DNA from: Chryseobacterium sp.
GTDB taxonomy: Bacteria > Bacteroidota > Bacteroidia > Flavobacteriales > Weeksellaceae
Direction of reading: 5' to 3'
Assembly (NCBI GenBank): GCA_031277615.1
Contig: JAITMC010000003.1
Coordinates: 33,170-97,169, forward strand
DNA: 64,000 bases
A program made the position numbers and the translations under genes. Positions 8,476 through 16,356 of the stretch are shown here, piece after piece. The stretch's first letter is position 1; every line of letters begins with the position of its first letter. The notes beneath the pieces are model-generated. The model was not told the origin of the DNA, did not search any database, and was given only the letters and a program-made list of their open reading frames with translations.

Positions 8476-8597
8476 CTGAATTTCTTTCCAAAAAATACAG
8501 GAGAATTAAAGTCCTTTTGTTTTCCTGATTCCTTAAACATATTTTGTACGGCATTTTTTGAAAAGATTTATAAAGTAAATTTTATAATGAAAGGACT
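8434..8597 (+). promoter_or_regulatory. Mutually exclusive RNA hairpins in the DAHP synthase leader
   Basis: Three pairings by eye. (1) An outer stem 8434-8444 with 8476-8485 (one bulge), enclosing a short inner stem near 8452-8470, which covers the aromatic codons. (2) An 8-bp stem 8498-8505 with 8520-8527 (one G-U). (3) A long-range stem 8510-8519 with 8588-8597 (two G-U) that uses the loop of stem 2. A T-run at 8607-8611 follows stem 3 after about ten bases, so a clean terminator is not proven. Translation-initiation control is an alternative. Confidence 0.4.
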
Positions 8598-8642
8598 ATT
8601 GATGTAATTTTTAAAAAAAATATAAAACAATAAATTAAGAAT

Positions 8643-9725
8643 ATGAACTTAAAAGATTTAAAAAACGAGTGGATCAATGAGCTTTCACAGCCATTAATGA
8701 TTGCCGGACCATGCAGTGCGGAAAGTGAAGCTCAGATGCTTGAGACCGCCAGAAGAATAAGAGAAACCCATGCTCAGGTTCCTGTTTTCCGGGCAGGAAT
8801 CTGGAAACCGCGTACCAAGCCGAACGGTTTTGAAGGAGTAGGAGTAATCGGTCTGAACTGGCTGAAGAAAGTGAAGGAGGAATACGGATTCAAAACCGCT
8901 ACGGAAGTGGCTAATGCCCACCACGTATTTGCAGCACTGGAAGCAGATGTGGATATCCTTTGGATCGGTGCGCGTTCCACGGTAAATCCTTTTACCGTAC
9001 AGGAAATAGCCATGGCATTGAGAGGAACGGATAAACCTGTTTTGGTGAAAAATCCTGTTAATCCGGATCTTGCCTTGTGGATCGGAGCTCTGGAAAGACT
9101 TTTGGGGCAGGATATTAAAAACCTGGGAGTAATCCACAGAGGATTTTCAACCTACCAGAAAACAAAATACAGAAACAACCCGAACTGGCAGATTGCCCTT
9201 GATTTCAAAAGCCAGTTTCCTGATATCCCAATGCTGATTGACCCTTCTCACATCTGTGGAAACAGAACAGGTCTTGCAGATATTACCCAGGAAGCCTTCA
9301 ATGTTGGATACCAGGGAGCCATTATTGAAACCCACTGTAATCCGGATGAAGCATGGAGCGATGCCTCACAGCAGATCACCCCGGAAGTGCTGGCAGAAAT
9401 GCTCGGGAACTTAAAGGTAAGAAATTCAGGAATTGCAGGTTTCGATAACGAAATGGGAAGACACAGGACGCTGATCTCAGATCTTGATTTCCAGCTGATC
9501 GAGCTTCTTTCTCAAAGAATGAAGATCTCTGAAAAGATCGGGAAACTTAAAAAAGAGAATGACATTGCTATTTTTCAGCCGGAAAGATGGAAAGTTATTA
9601 CAGAATATGCTACCCAGAAAGCAAGAGAAACCGGAATGTCTCAGGATTTCATCGAGAAAGTTTTTAAAGCTATTCACGAAGAATCTATTGAAGTACAGAA
9701 CAATATCATGATCGACAGAGAGTAG
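8643..9725 (+). CDS. Bifunctional DAHP synthase / chorismate mutase
   Basis: A 360-residue fusion acting at two points of aromatic synthesis. Residues 1-255 are a type I-beta (KdsA-like) 3-deoxy-7-phosphoheptulonate synthase joining phosphoenolpyruvate and erythrose 4-phosphate, with 'MIAGPCSAESE', 'FRAGIWKPRTKP' and 'LIDPSHICGNR'. Residues about 270-360 are an AroQ-type chorismate mutase helix bundle: 'LISDLDFQLIELLSQRMK', 'ISEKIGKLKK' and a closing 'IHEESIEVQNN'. In known fusions of this order the mutase domain lets prephenate inhibit the synthase. The gene follows the aromatic-rich leader ORF and has its own promoter after dnaX. Confidence 0.95.
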   Translation: MNLKDLKNEWINELSQPLMIAGPCSAESEAQMLETARRIRETHAQVPVFRAGIWKPRTKPNGFEGVGVIGLNWLKKVKEEYGFKTATEVANAHHVFAALEADVDILWIGARSTVNPFTVQEIAMALRGTDKPVLVKNPVNPDLALWIGALERLLGQDIKNLGVIHRGFSTYQKTKYRNNPNWQIALDFKSQFPDIPMLIDPSHICGNRTGLADITQEAFNVGYQGAIIETHCNPDEAWSDASQQITPEVLAEMLGNLKVRNSGIAGFDNEMGRHRTLISDLDFQLIELLSQRMKISEKIGKLKKENDIAIFQPERWKVITEYATQKARETGMSQDFIEKVFKAIHEESIEVQNNIMIDRE

Positions 9726-9824
9726 ATCTCATTAGCAGTTGGTCTTTGTTAGGGCTTGGAGTGCAGAACATGGGAAAAGAAAAGTTTTCATCAACCTAAA
9801 TTCTGTGTCTAAGCCCTAATTCCT

Positions 9825-9832
9825 TATATTTG
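9825..9832 (+). promoter_or_regulatory. -7 promoter element (TATATTTG) for rsgA
   Basis: Perfect TANNTTTG sequence 15 bases before the rsgA ATG. It implies a very short 5' leader. No clear TTG at -33. Confidence 0.45.
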
Positions 9833-9847
9833 CATCCAGTATTATCT

Positions 9848-10774
9848 ATGAAAGGAAAAATCATTAAATCAACAGGCAGCTGGTACCAGGTTTTGGAAAT
9901 CGAAACAGGAAAAATTTTCGAGGCCAGAATCAGGGGGAAATTCAAACTGATTAAAACAAGGCTTACCAATCCGCTTGCTGTAGGAGATTTTGTTGAATTT
10001 CAACTGGAACAGGATGATATTGCCTGGATTACAAAAATAGAGCCCCGAAGGAACTATCTGATCCGGAAATCTGTAAACCTTTCCAAAGAAGCGCATATCA
10101 TTGCCTCCAATATAGATCTGGCCTGTTTTATCTTTACATTAAAACATCCCGAAACTTCACTCGGATTCCTGGATCGGTTTCTGGCATGCTGCGAAGCCTA
10201 CAATATCACTCCGTTGATTCTGTTTAACAAAATTGACGTTCTCAATGAGGATGAAATAGAACTGGTAAAGGATATTGAATTTCTGTATCAGGAGATTGGG
10301 TATGAGACCCTGGAAATTTCCTCTTATTCCAGACTGAACCTTGATGACCTTCAGGAACTTCTTAAAGATAAAACTTCTGTATTCTTCGGTCATTCAGGTT
10401 GTGGAAAATCAACATTGGTGAATGCACTTCAGCCCGGTCTTAATTTGAAAACTTCTGAAATATCAGATTCCCATCTTAAAGGTAAACATACGACCACTTT
10501 TGCACAGATGCATTTCTGGGACTTTGGCGGAAATGTTATCGATACGCCCGGTGTGCGGGAATTTGCGATGATTGACATCGAAAAAGAAGAGGTCCAGCAT
10601 TATTTTCCGGAGATCTTTAAGAAAAGAGAAGAATGCAAATTCCATAACTGTCTTCACATCAACGAACCGAAATGTGCCGTGACAGCTTCCCTTGAAACCG
10701 GAGAAATCCAGCATTCCCGCTATTCCACCTATATTAAACTTATGGAAGAGGCAGAAGAAGCTGCCCAGAAGTAA
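9848..10774 (+). CDS. rsgA: Ribosome small-subunit-dependent GTPase A
   Basis: A 308-residue circularly permuted GTPase that helps mature the 30S subunit. An N-terminal OB-fold begins 'MKGKIIKSTGSWYQV', typical for the family and the reason I start at 9848 rather than at the upstream TTG. The permuted motifs follow: G4 'LFNKIDVL', G1 'FFGHSGCGKSTLVN', G2 region 'GKHTTTF', G3 'DTPGVREF'. The C-terminal zinc knuckle shows Cys and His in 'CKFHNCLHINEPKCAV'. The gene is monocistronic. Confidence 0.95.
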   Translation: MKGKIIKSTGSWYQVLEIETGKIFEARIRGKFKLIKTRLTNPLAVGDFVEFQLEQDDIAWITKIEPRRNYLIRKSVNLSKEAHIIASNIDLACFIFTLKHPETSLGFLDRFLACCEAYNITPLILFNKIDVLNEDEIELVKDIEFLYQEIGYETLEISSYSRLNLDDLQELLKDKTSVFFGHSGCGKSTLVNALQPGLNLKTSEISDSHLKGKHTTTFAQMHFWDFGGNVIDTPGVREFAMIDIEKEEVQHYFPEIFKKREECKFHNCLHINEPKCAVTASLETGEIQHSRYSTYIKLMEEAEEAAQK

Positions 10775-11207
10775 ACAAATCTTTGTTTTAAACCCTGTCA
10801 CATGCATCATGTGCTGTCTTTTTATGCAGATTTGGCAGACTTTTAAACCCAATTGACACAAAAAAGCCGGGACGCAATTGATGTCCGAATGTTATTTATT
10901 TGTTATTTTAAAGAAAGTAACGTTCGTTTTCCATATGATTAGCTCATTTATTTCATATTGAATTCATAAACCTGGTTTTGTATTAATTTTTTTTAATAAA
11001 AAATATCAGGATTTAAAATAACTCTACTTTTTTAATGTCAGAAAATGTGACATGTCAGACCTTTTTGAAAATCACTCTGAAATTTTATTTTAAAGAGATA
11101 TTTGTTTCATTCGTGGAAATTAAATGAATGAAATGGGAATATGATTTTTTAAGAGGTTTATTTTTATCATATTCGTAAAAAATGATGTTGTTTTTTGAAA
11201 ATAAAAA

Positions 11208-11225
11208 ACCCAGCCGAAGCTGGGT
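11208..11225 (-). terminator. Minus-strand terminator-like hairpin without an assigned gene
   Basis: Stem acccagc/gctgggt with a CGAA loop. On the minus strand it is followed by a run of six T. It would end a minus-strand transcript beginning between about 11226 and 11400. Confidence 0.5.
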
Positions 11226-11373
11226 AAAAACTAATAACCATGAAAACTCAAATTAAACATGAGAATCGTAATAGAATTAACAATTACTGTGCCAAAGTTG
11301 ATTACTCTAATTCTTAATAAACGTTATTTTTATGTTAAAAAAAATTAAAATAAAAATCAAAAGATATTTTTTG

Positions 11374-11381
11374 TAATTTTG
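11374..11381 (+). promoter_or_regulatory. -7 promoter element (TAATTTTG) for ndk
   Basis: Perfect TANNTTTG sequence 23 bases before the ndk ATG, with a leader of about 17 bases. The -33 half is degenerate. Confidence 0.5.
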
Positions 11382-11404
11382 CGCCATTAAAAAAATATAC
11401 ATTT

Positions 11405-11821
11405 ATGTCTAACATTACATTCACTATGATTAAGCCTGATGCAGTAGCAGACGGACATATCGGTGCTATACTAGGGAAGATCGCAGAAGGAGGTTTTAAA
11501 ATTAAAGCTTTAAAATTAACTCAGCTTACGGTAGCTGATGCTAAAAAGTTTTATGAAGTACACGCTGAAAGACCATTTTACGGTGAATTGGTAGAATTCA
11601 TGAGTTCAGGTCCTATCGTAGCTGCTGTTCTTGAAAAAGACAATGCCGTTGAAGACTTCAGAACATTGATCGGTTCTACTAATCCTGCTGAAGCGGCAGA
11701 AGGAACGATCAGAAAAATGTTTGCAAGAAGCATCGGAGAAAATGCCGTTCATGGTTCAGATTCTAACGAGAATGCATTAATCGAAGCTCAGTTCCATTTT
11801 TCAGGAAGAGAGATTTTCTAA
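11405..11821 (+). CDS. ndk: Nucleoside diphosphate kinase
   Basis: A 138-residue enzyme that transfers the gamma phosphate between nucleoside triphosphates and diphosphates through a phosphohistidine. It opens with '[10 protein letters not shown]', has '[11 protein letters not shown]' and '[10 protein letters not shown]' in the core, and the active-site His in 'NAVHGSDS' followed by '[11 protein letters not shown]'. The length is normal. The gene is flanked by its own promoter and a strong hairpin terminator. Confidence 0.97.
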   Translation: MSNITFTMIKPDAVADGHIGAILGKIAEGGFKIKALKLTQLTVADAKKFYEVHAERPFYGELVEFMSSGPIVAAVLEKDNAVEDFRTLIGSTNPAEAAEGTIRKMFARSIGENAVHGSDSNENALIEAQFHFSGREIF

Positions 11822-11841
11822 GAAATGCTTTATAAAATAAA

Positions 11842-11868
11842 AAACCAGAGAAATTCTCTGGTTTTTTT
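11842..11868 (+). terminator. Rho-independent terminator after ndk
   Basis: Stem aaaccagaga / tctctggttt with a 3-base loop, then a T-run. A-runs on the other side make it usable from the minus strand as well (end of the fucosidase transcript). Confidence 0.8.
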
Positions 11869-11976
11869 ATGCCATAATGTCTGGACAGTAGGTTTTTCAG
11901 GGAACAAAATTCCTTATCCTTGCAGGGAATTTCAGTTCGTCTGCAACTTGATGTTTGATTCCCTTTATAATCCCAT

Positions 11977-13821
11977 TTACAGGTTGCTCTCAACAGAACC
12001 CACCTTTTCGCGGTGCAGTTCAACAGGTTTGTCCAGTAAAATGGCCAGAACGGTCATCTCCGGATCGAGTCTTTCTTTCGGAATGTCAATATAAATAATC
12101 CCCGGTTTTTCACTCCAGTACAGTTTGTTATAGATCTCATGTCCCAGCAGGCTGCCTTCACCGGCAATCCGGATACGGGCAATATTATTTTTGATCCCTT
12201 TCAGGGCAACAGGTCCCGTTGGCGTTCCTTCCACAAACAGGTAAACCATTTGCCGGTCTTTTGAAAGAACACTCATTCCCGAATAATGTCCGTCGGGAAG
12301 TCCCTGGCTGGTTTCAAAAAGAGCTTCCGCATGTTTACTGATCCATTGTAGCGTTTTGGGATTGGTTTTAGGGGTTGTGGGGATCGTCATTTCAAGTCCG
12401 TCACTCGTCAGTCCGGATTCGTTCAGAATATTGTGGCCGCTGTGAAGAAGATCTGCAAGGTCATACACTGCTGCTTTTGTATTTCTGTTTTCCAGAATAT
12501 CGGTAATGGAGTAGGAGTCTTTTTTAAAATCTTTCAGAAGTACAGGCTGTTCATTGAAAATAAGCTGAACCGTGGTTACATCCTGATCAAATTTTACTTT
12601 TGAGAGATCCACGGTCAGGGTTGTCTTATTATTGAAGCTAAAGTTCACAACTGAATTGTCATCTCCTACAATCCTGATGGCTGAAGGCTTGCTTTTTAAA
12701 CCATACATTTTTACCAGATCCTTAGCTTCTTCCAGATAAAGGAATATTGATTTCCCATCACCGGAAACAGACGATTTTCCTTTATAATGTTCAAATGGGA
12801 TTCCTTTTTCTGTTCCGTACACTGCCGTTTTATTCTTTGATGTCCATCTTCCCAGGTTTTTTAAGATCTCAACCTGTTTTTCAGGAATAGTTCCGTCGGC
12901 TTTGGGGCCGATATCCAGAAGGAGATTTCCGCCCATGCTGATGACATCGGCCAGAGTTCTCACAATCATATTCGGTGTTTTATAATGATGATCATAAGGA
13001 TTGTATCCCCATGAATCATTCATTGTGTAACAGAGTTCCCAATAAGGATTTTGTGGCGGAACAACCGGAATTCCCTGTTCCGGAGTTTCATAATCACCGT
13101 GGGTATTCAGCCTGGAATTGATAATGATATCAGGATTGTATTTCTTTAAAAGAGCCAGAGTTTGCGGAGACTTCCATTCATCAGAGCTATGTTCCCAATC
13201 GCCATCAAACCAAAGAAGATCGGGCTTTTGCTGTTGAGAAAGTTCAGTTAACTGGGCTTGATAATAAGTGATGAAATTCTGCCACCGCCCGGGATCATCT
13301 TTTATTTCATAGCGCTTTTTTGTGCGGGTCATGATGTCATAATAAGGATGGCTCCAATCCGGAAGAGAAAAGTAGATCCCGGTTTTAAGTCCTGATTTTT
13401 TTAAAGCAGAAACAAAAGGAGACAAAACATCTTTCCGGGCCGGCGTGCTGCGGGGAATGGTTATCGCCTGATCTGCCCCGGAATTCCAGAGTGCAACGCC
13501 ATCGTGATGCTTGGCGGTAAGCACCGAATACCGGGCTCCCGATTGCTGGATGAGACGGACCCATTCTTCAGGCTGATATCCCGAAGCTGAAAATCCGTTC
13601 AGCTGCTTCATATAATTCTCATGATTGATGTAATTATTGAAGAAAGACCACGATTCGGAAATCCCGTTCACCGAATAAATTCCCCAATGGATAAAAACAC
13701 CCAGCTTGGCATTCTTGAACCATTCCATTTTTTGGGTATTGTCGGTTTTCGATTGAGCACTGATACTTCCTGTTGCTGTGATCAGCCCTGAGATCACGAT
13801 TGCCGCCAGCTTCTTTTTCAT
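11977..13821 (-). CDS. Alpha-L-fucosidase, GH29 family, secreted
   Basis: A 614-residue protein with a signal peptide ('MKKKLAAIVISGLITATGSISAQ'-like, cleaved near residue 22). The GH29 barrel covers about residues 30-340: 'GVFIHWGIYSV', 'YSVLTAKHHDGVALW' and the expected nucleophile Asp in 'LLWFDGDWEH' (D206). Two beta-sandwich-like regions follow. GH29 enzymes release terminal alpha-L-fucose from glycans by a retaining mechanism. The gene stands alone, without SusC/D neighbours, so it may act on host or plant glycans as a single enzyme. Confidence 0.88.
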   Translation of the reverse strand: MKKKLAAIVISGLITATGSISAQSKTDNTQKMEWFKNAKLGVFIHWGIYSVNGISESWSFFNNYINHENYMKQLNGFSASGYQPEEWVRLIQQSGARYSVLTAKHHDGVALWNSGADQAITIPRSTPARKDVLSPFVSALKKSGLKTGIYFSLPDWSHPYYDIMTRTKKRYEIKDDPGRWQNFITYYQAQLTELSQQQKPDLLWFDGDWEHSSDEWKSPQTLALLKKYNPDIIINSRLNTHGDYETPEQGIPVVPPQNPYWELCYTMNDSWGYNPYDHHYKTPNMIVRTLADVISMGGNLLLDIGPKADGTIPEKQVEILKNLGRWTSKNKTAVYGTEKGIPFEHYKGKSSVSGDGKSIFLYLEEAKDLVKMYGLKSKPSAIRIVGDDNSVVNFSFNNKTTLTVDLSKVKFDQDVTTVQLIFNEQPVLLKDFKKDSYSITDILENRNTKAAVYDLADLLHSGHNILNESGLTSDGLEMTIPTTPKTNPKTLQWISKHAEALFETSQGLPDGHYSGMSVLSKDRQMVYLFVEGTPTGPVALKGIKNNIARIRIAGEGSLLGHEIYNKLYWSEKPGIIYIDIPKERLDPEMTVLAILLDKPVELHREKVGSVESNL

Positions 13822-14007
13822 TTCTCTTTTTTAGGCTAAAATAAATAAAGAAGATCTAATATTCCGGATAATCAAAAAAAATAGTAAAGAATATTATAAC
13901 ATAGTAAATAAAATGCGATTAATTAGAAAATTCAGTATAGAAATAGTGTATTTTTACCACAGGCATACAATGGAATACTTCTTGTAAGTTTTCTGAAAAA
14001 ATAGAAT

Positions 14008-14220
14008 ATGAAAATTCCAGCATTATTAATGGCGAGTTTATTGGCGGTAGGCGTTTCTGCACAAACCACAAAGCCGGTAAAAAAGATAAAAAAGCCTGTT
14101 AAGAAAATTAAAAAAGCAGAAAATCCCAAACCGGTAAAGGCTGCTGAACCTAAAGTAATCGTAAAAAAAGACACTCTTCTTAAAAGAGGAGGGTATTGCC
14201 CGGCCTGTGGTATGGGATAA
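14008..14220 (+). CDS. Sec-exported Lys/Pro-rich peptide ending YCPACGMG (RiPP precursor candidate)
   Basis: A 70-residue peptide: signal peptide (cleavage after 'GVSAQ', near residue 19), then a Lys/Pro/Val spacer containing a near-repeat of 'KPVKKIKK', and a C-terminal core 'GGYCPACGMG' with the only two cysteines. It stops 3 bases before the DUF692/MNIO enzyme gene. A short peptide with a conserved Cys-containing end next to an MNIO is the pattern of ribosomally made, modified peptides (RiPPs). A DUF692 enzyme (ChrH) acting on a peptide (ChrA) has been reported from Chryseobacterium, and the copper-binding bufferins also use Sec-exported precursors. Whether this is the same product is not shown here. 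Confidence 0.75.
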   Translation: MKIPALLMASLLAVGVSAQTTKPVKKIKKPVKKIKKAENPKPVKAAEPKVIVKKDTLLKRGGYCPACGMG

Positions 14221-14223
14221 TAT

Positions 14224-15321
14224 ATGGAAAAACCGTTCTTAGGATTGGCAATGATGCCGGAGTCGGAATTTGTTTCCACCATTCTTCCACTGCTGAATGA
14301 CCAGTCGGTGGAGGTATTGGAATGGTCCTTTGATACGGTAGATCATATACAGGAACCGGAATGGCTCAGTGATCTTTTAGATTTCTATGCTGAAAATAGC
14401 CGTCTGCTGGGACATGGCGTGTATTATTCTCTTTTTGATGCCCAATGGACTGAAAGGCAGGAAAAATGGCTGGCAAAACTCAAAAAAGAAATCCAAAACC
14501 GAAAATACAATCATATCACGGAACATTTCGGGTTTATGAATACCGAAAATTTTCATCAGGGCGTTCCTTTGCCGGTTCCGCTGAATCATAAAATACTCAG
14601 AATAGGAAAAGACAGGCTGGCCCGTCTTCAGGATGCTGCGGAAGTTCCTGTCGGGGTTGAAAATCTTGCTTTTTCTTTTTCAATAGACGATGTAAAAGAG
14701 CAGGGGGCATTTCTTGATCAGCTGGTTGAGGATATTGATGGCTTCCTGATCCTGGATCTTCATAATATATACTGCCAGTCCTGTAATTTTGAAATAGATA
14801 TTCTGGATATTGTCAGTGAGTATCCATTGGAAAAAGTGAAAGAAATTCATCTTTCGGGCGGAAGCTGGCAAAACAGTGTCTACGGAAAAAAACGGATACG
14901 AAGAGATACCCATGATGATGTGATCCCTGAAGAAATATTCAGCGTATTACCTGCTGTATTGGCTCAGTGTCCGGCCTTGGAATATGTTATTATAGAAAGG
15001 CTCGGACATACTTTGCATACTGATATTGATAAAAAAGCTTTTTTTAATGACTTTATCAGAACTAAAAAAATAATTGAAGCGGCTGAGTTTTCCGGCAGGA
15101 CTTCAAAAAGCCGGAACAGAAAAAATAATCATTTATCTTATAAACCTTTACAGGATGAACTGCTGCATCATGAACAGACAAAACTGACTAAGCTTTTATA
15201 CGGAAATGCAGATACAGCTTCTTTTAAAGAAGAGAAATTCAGTTATTTCAACACACAGAAGTGGGACCCCGAAATGATAGAAACAGCAAAGAATATTATT
15301 AAAAAATGGAATCCCTACTGA
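14224..15321 (+). CDS. DUF692 multinuclear non-heme iron oxidase (MNIO) with C-terminal extension
   Basis: A 365-residue enzyme of the MbnB/TglH family, TIM-barrel oxidases with two or three irons that modify cysteines in peptides. Candidate ligands appear in order: H64 (LLGHGVYYS), H97/E100/H101 (NHITEHFGF), E146 (VGVENLAF), D178/H180 (LDLHNIY), H209 (EIHLSGGS), D228/H230 and E258 (VIIERLG). The usual barrel is about 280 residues; the last 75 residues here are a charged extension. No separate MbnC/TglI-like partner gene is present, so the extension may replace it. The gene sits 3 bases after the peptide gene and 27 before the DUF1772 gene. Confidence 0.88.
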   Translation: MEKPFLGLAMMPESEFVSTILPLLNDQSVEVLEWSFDTVDHIQEPEWLSDLLDFYAENSRLLGHGVYYSLFDAQWTERQEKWLAKLKKEIQNRKYNHITEHFGFMNTENFHQGVPLPVPLNHKILRIGKDRLARLQDAAEVPVGVENLAFSFSIDDVKEQGAFLDQLVEDIDGFLILDLHNIYCQSCNFEIDILDIVSEYPLEKVKEIHLSGGSWQNSVYGKKRIRRDTHDDVIPEEIFSVLPAVLAQCPALEYVIIERLGHTLHTDIDKKAFFNDFIRTKKIIEAAEFSGRTSKSRNRKNNHLSYKPLQDELLHHEQTKLTKLLYGNADTASFKEEKFSYFNTQKWDPEMIETAKNIIKKWNPY

Positions 15322-15348
15322 TCTCTGGTCTACTATAAATTAAAATAA

Positions 15349-15840
15349 ATGAAAATGACAACGGTATTTTTAATAGCTGCCACCGTACTTACGGCTTTGA
15401 TCGCAGGGCTTTTTTATGCTTACTCCTGTTCTGTAGTGCTGGGACTGGGGAAACTTTCAGATGCTGAGTATCTGAAATCGATGCAGAATATCAACCGGGA
15501 AATTCTTAATCCGGTATTTTTTCTGAGCTTTATGGGAACGGCCATACTGCTTCCTGTTACCACTTTCCTCTTCCGCGGGCAACAGCCTGCTTTTATATTT
15601 TTGCTTTTAGCTTCCGTAGCCTATCTCATCGGTGTTTTCGGCGTTACGGTAGCTGGAAATGTTCCGTTAAATAATCTGCTGGATCAGTTTGATATTTCAG
15701 GTTCATCCGCTGAGGCCATTAAGAAGATGCGTGAAAACTTTGAAGGCAGGTGGAATTTTTTAAACCATATCAGAGCCGTTTTTTCGGTTATAAGTATTGT
15801 TCTGGCCGTATGTGCCTGTATCTGGAATAAGGAAATATAA
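15349..15840 (+). CDS. DUF1772 (anthrone oxygenase-like) membrane protein
   Basis: A 163-residue protein with four hydrophobic segments (about residues 1-25, 52-72, 77-100 and 137-160). The loop between the third and fourth holds 'GNVPLNNLLDQF' and 'RENFEGRWNFLNHIRA', which match the DUF1772 pattern. It is the third gene of the peptide-MNIO cluster. Bufferin clusters also carry a four-helix membrane protein (DoxX type), so an associated redox or metal role is possible. Family assignment is firm; function is not. Confidence 0.75.
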   Translation: MKMTTVFLIAATVLTALIAGLFYAYSCSVVLGLGKLSDAEYLKSMQNINREILNPVFFLSFMGTAILLPVTTFLFRGQQPAFIFLLLASVAYLIGVFGVTVAGNVPLNNLLDQFDISGSSAEAIKKMRENFEGRWNFLNHIRAVFSVISIVLAVCACIWNKEI

Positions 15841-16003
15841 ATAGAACGTTAGGTAAAAATACGAAGTCTAAAATTCAGTATTTCTACGGATGCGCCGTAT
15901 AGGTTTTTATTTGGACCTTTACATCAACAGCAGTAAAGAATTAAGTATTAAGTTTAAGACTTACAAAAGCTAATAACCCAAGAAGTTCATATTCCAAGAG
16001 AAG

Positions 16004-16031
16004 AAGGCGGTCTGTACTGACTGCCTTTTTT
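16004..16031 (+). terminator. Terminator of the peptide-MNIO-DUF1772 operon
   Basis: A 9-bp stem aaggcggtc / gactgcctt (one G-U), 6-base loop, then T-run. It lies about 165 bases after the DUF1772 stop. Confidence 0.65.
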
Positions 16032-16049
16032 GGTATACTACGTTGTGGT

Positions 16050-16135
16050 CAGATAATTTCCTACAGATCGCACGAATTACACTGATTTTTACGGATGTTT
16101 TTTCTCGCGCTGATTTTGCAGATGACGCAGATTTT
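16050..16135 (-). repeat. Interspersed repeat B copy
   Basis: Read on the minus strand it runs 'aaaatctgcgtcatctgc', 'aaaatcagcgcgagaaa', then 'aattcgtgcgatctgtagg'. The same order is seen at 63914-64000. Confidence 0.6.
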
Positions 16136-16143
16136 TTGTTTCT

Positions 16144-16176
16144 AAACCTAACAGGTTTTTGAAACCTGTTAGGTTT
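16144..16176. repeat. 15-bp inverted repeat (aaacctaacaggttt)
   Basis: Perfect arms 16144-16158 and 16162-16176 with a 3-base spacer. I recall this palindrome as a recurrent intergenic element in Flavobacteriia. It is not followed by a T-run, so it is not a typical terminator. Confidence 0.6.
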
Positions 16177-16312
16177 TCTTCTCTGATTTCAGATAATAAT
16201 AGTAGATTTCTAAGACTTTAGTTTACTTCTATGCATCATGCATTAAACTCAAGGTTTGCTTACGTATTCAACTTCTTTTGTGTCTGTGTAGTTAAATACA
16301 ATTAAAAAGAAA

Positions 16313-16336
16313 AAGACAGCTCCGGAGAACTGTCTT
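16313..16336 (-). terminator. Terminator of the rpe operon
   Basis: Minus-strand stem aagacag / ctgtctt with an imperfect centre, followed on the minus strand by a T-rich tract; 20 bases after the rpe stop. Confidence 0.6.
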
Positions 16337-16356
16337 CTATATTTCTGAGTATTTTT

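Larger units (their letters stand above)
10775..11404. other. AT-rich gap with unexplained hairpin
   Basis: About 630 bases without a recognised gene. Near 11039-11061 'gtcagaaaatgtgac' and 'gacatgtc' form small palindromes. A GC-rich hairpin at 11208-11225 is a minus-strand terminator, although no minus-strand gene is recognised upstream of it. A 25-codon ORF (11240-11317, plus strand) is present but has no support beyond its start and stop. The ndk promoter lies at the end. Confidence 0.5.
15841..16356. other. Repeat-bearing gap between the MNIO cluster and rpe
   Basis: No gene. In order it holds a plus-strand terminator (16004-16031), a copy of interspersed repeat B (16050-16135), a 15-bp inverted repeat (16144-16176) and the rpe terminator (16313-16336). 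Confidence 0.7.

Noticed and set aside
11240-11317. 25-codon ORF in the gap before ndk
   Set aside because: Start and stop only; no composition, promoter or context evidence that it is translated.
11825-12094. 89-codon plus-strand ORF after ndk
   Set aside because: It begins inside the terminator region and mostly runs antisense to the fucosidase gene.
13932-14282. 116-codon minus-strand ORF opposite the RiPP-like peptide
   Set aside because: Phe/Ile-rich mirror of the Lys-rich peptide; the plus-strand frame has a signal peptide and operon context.
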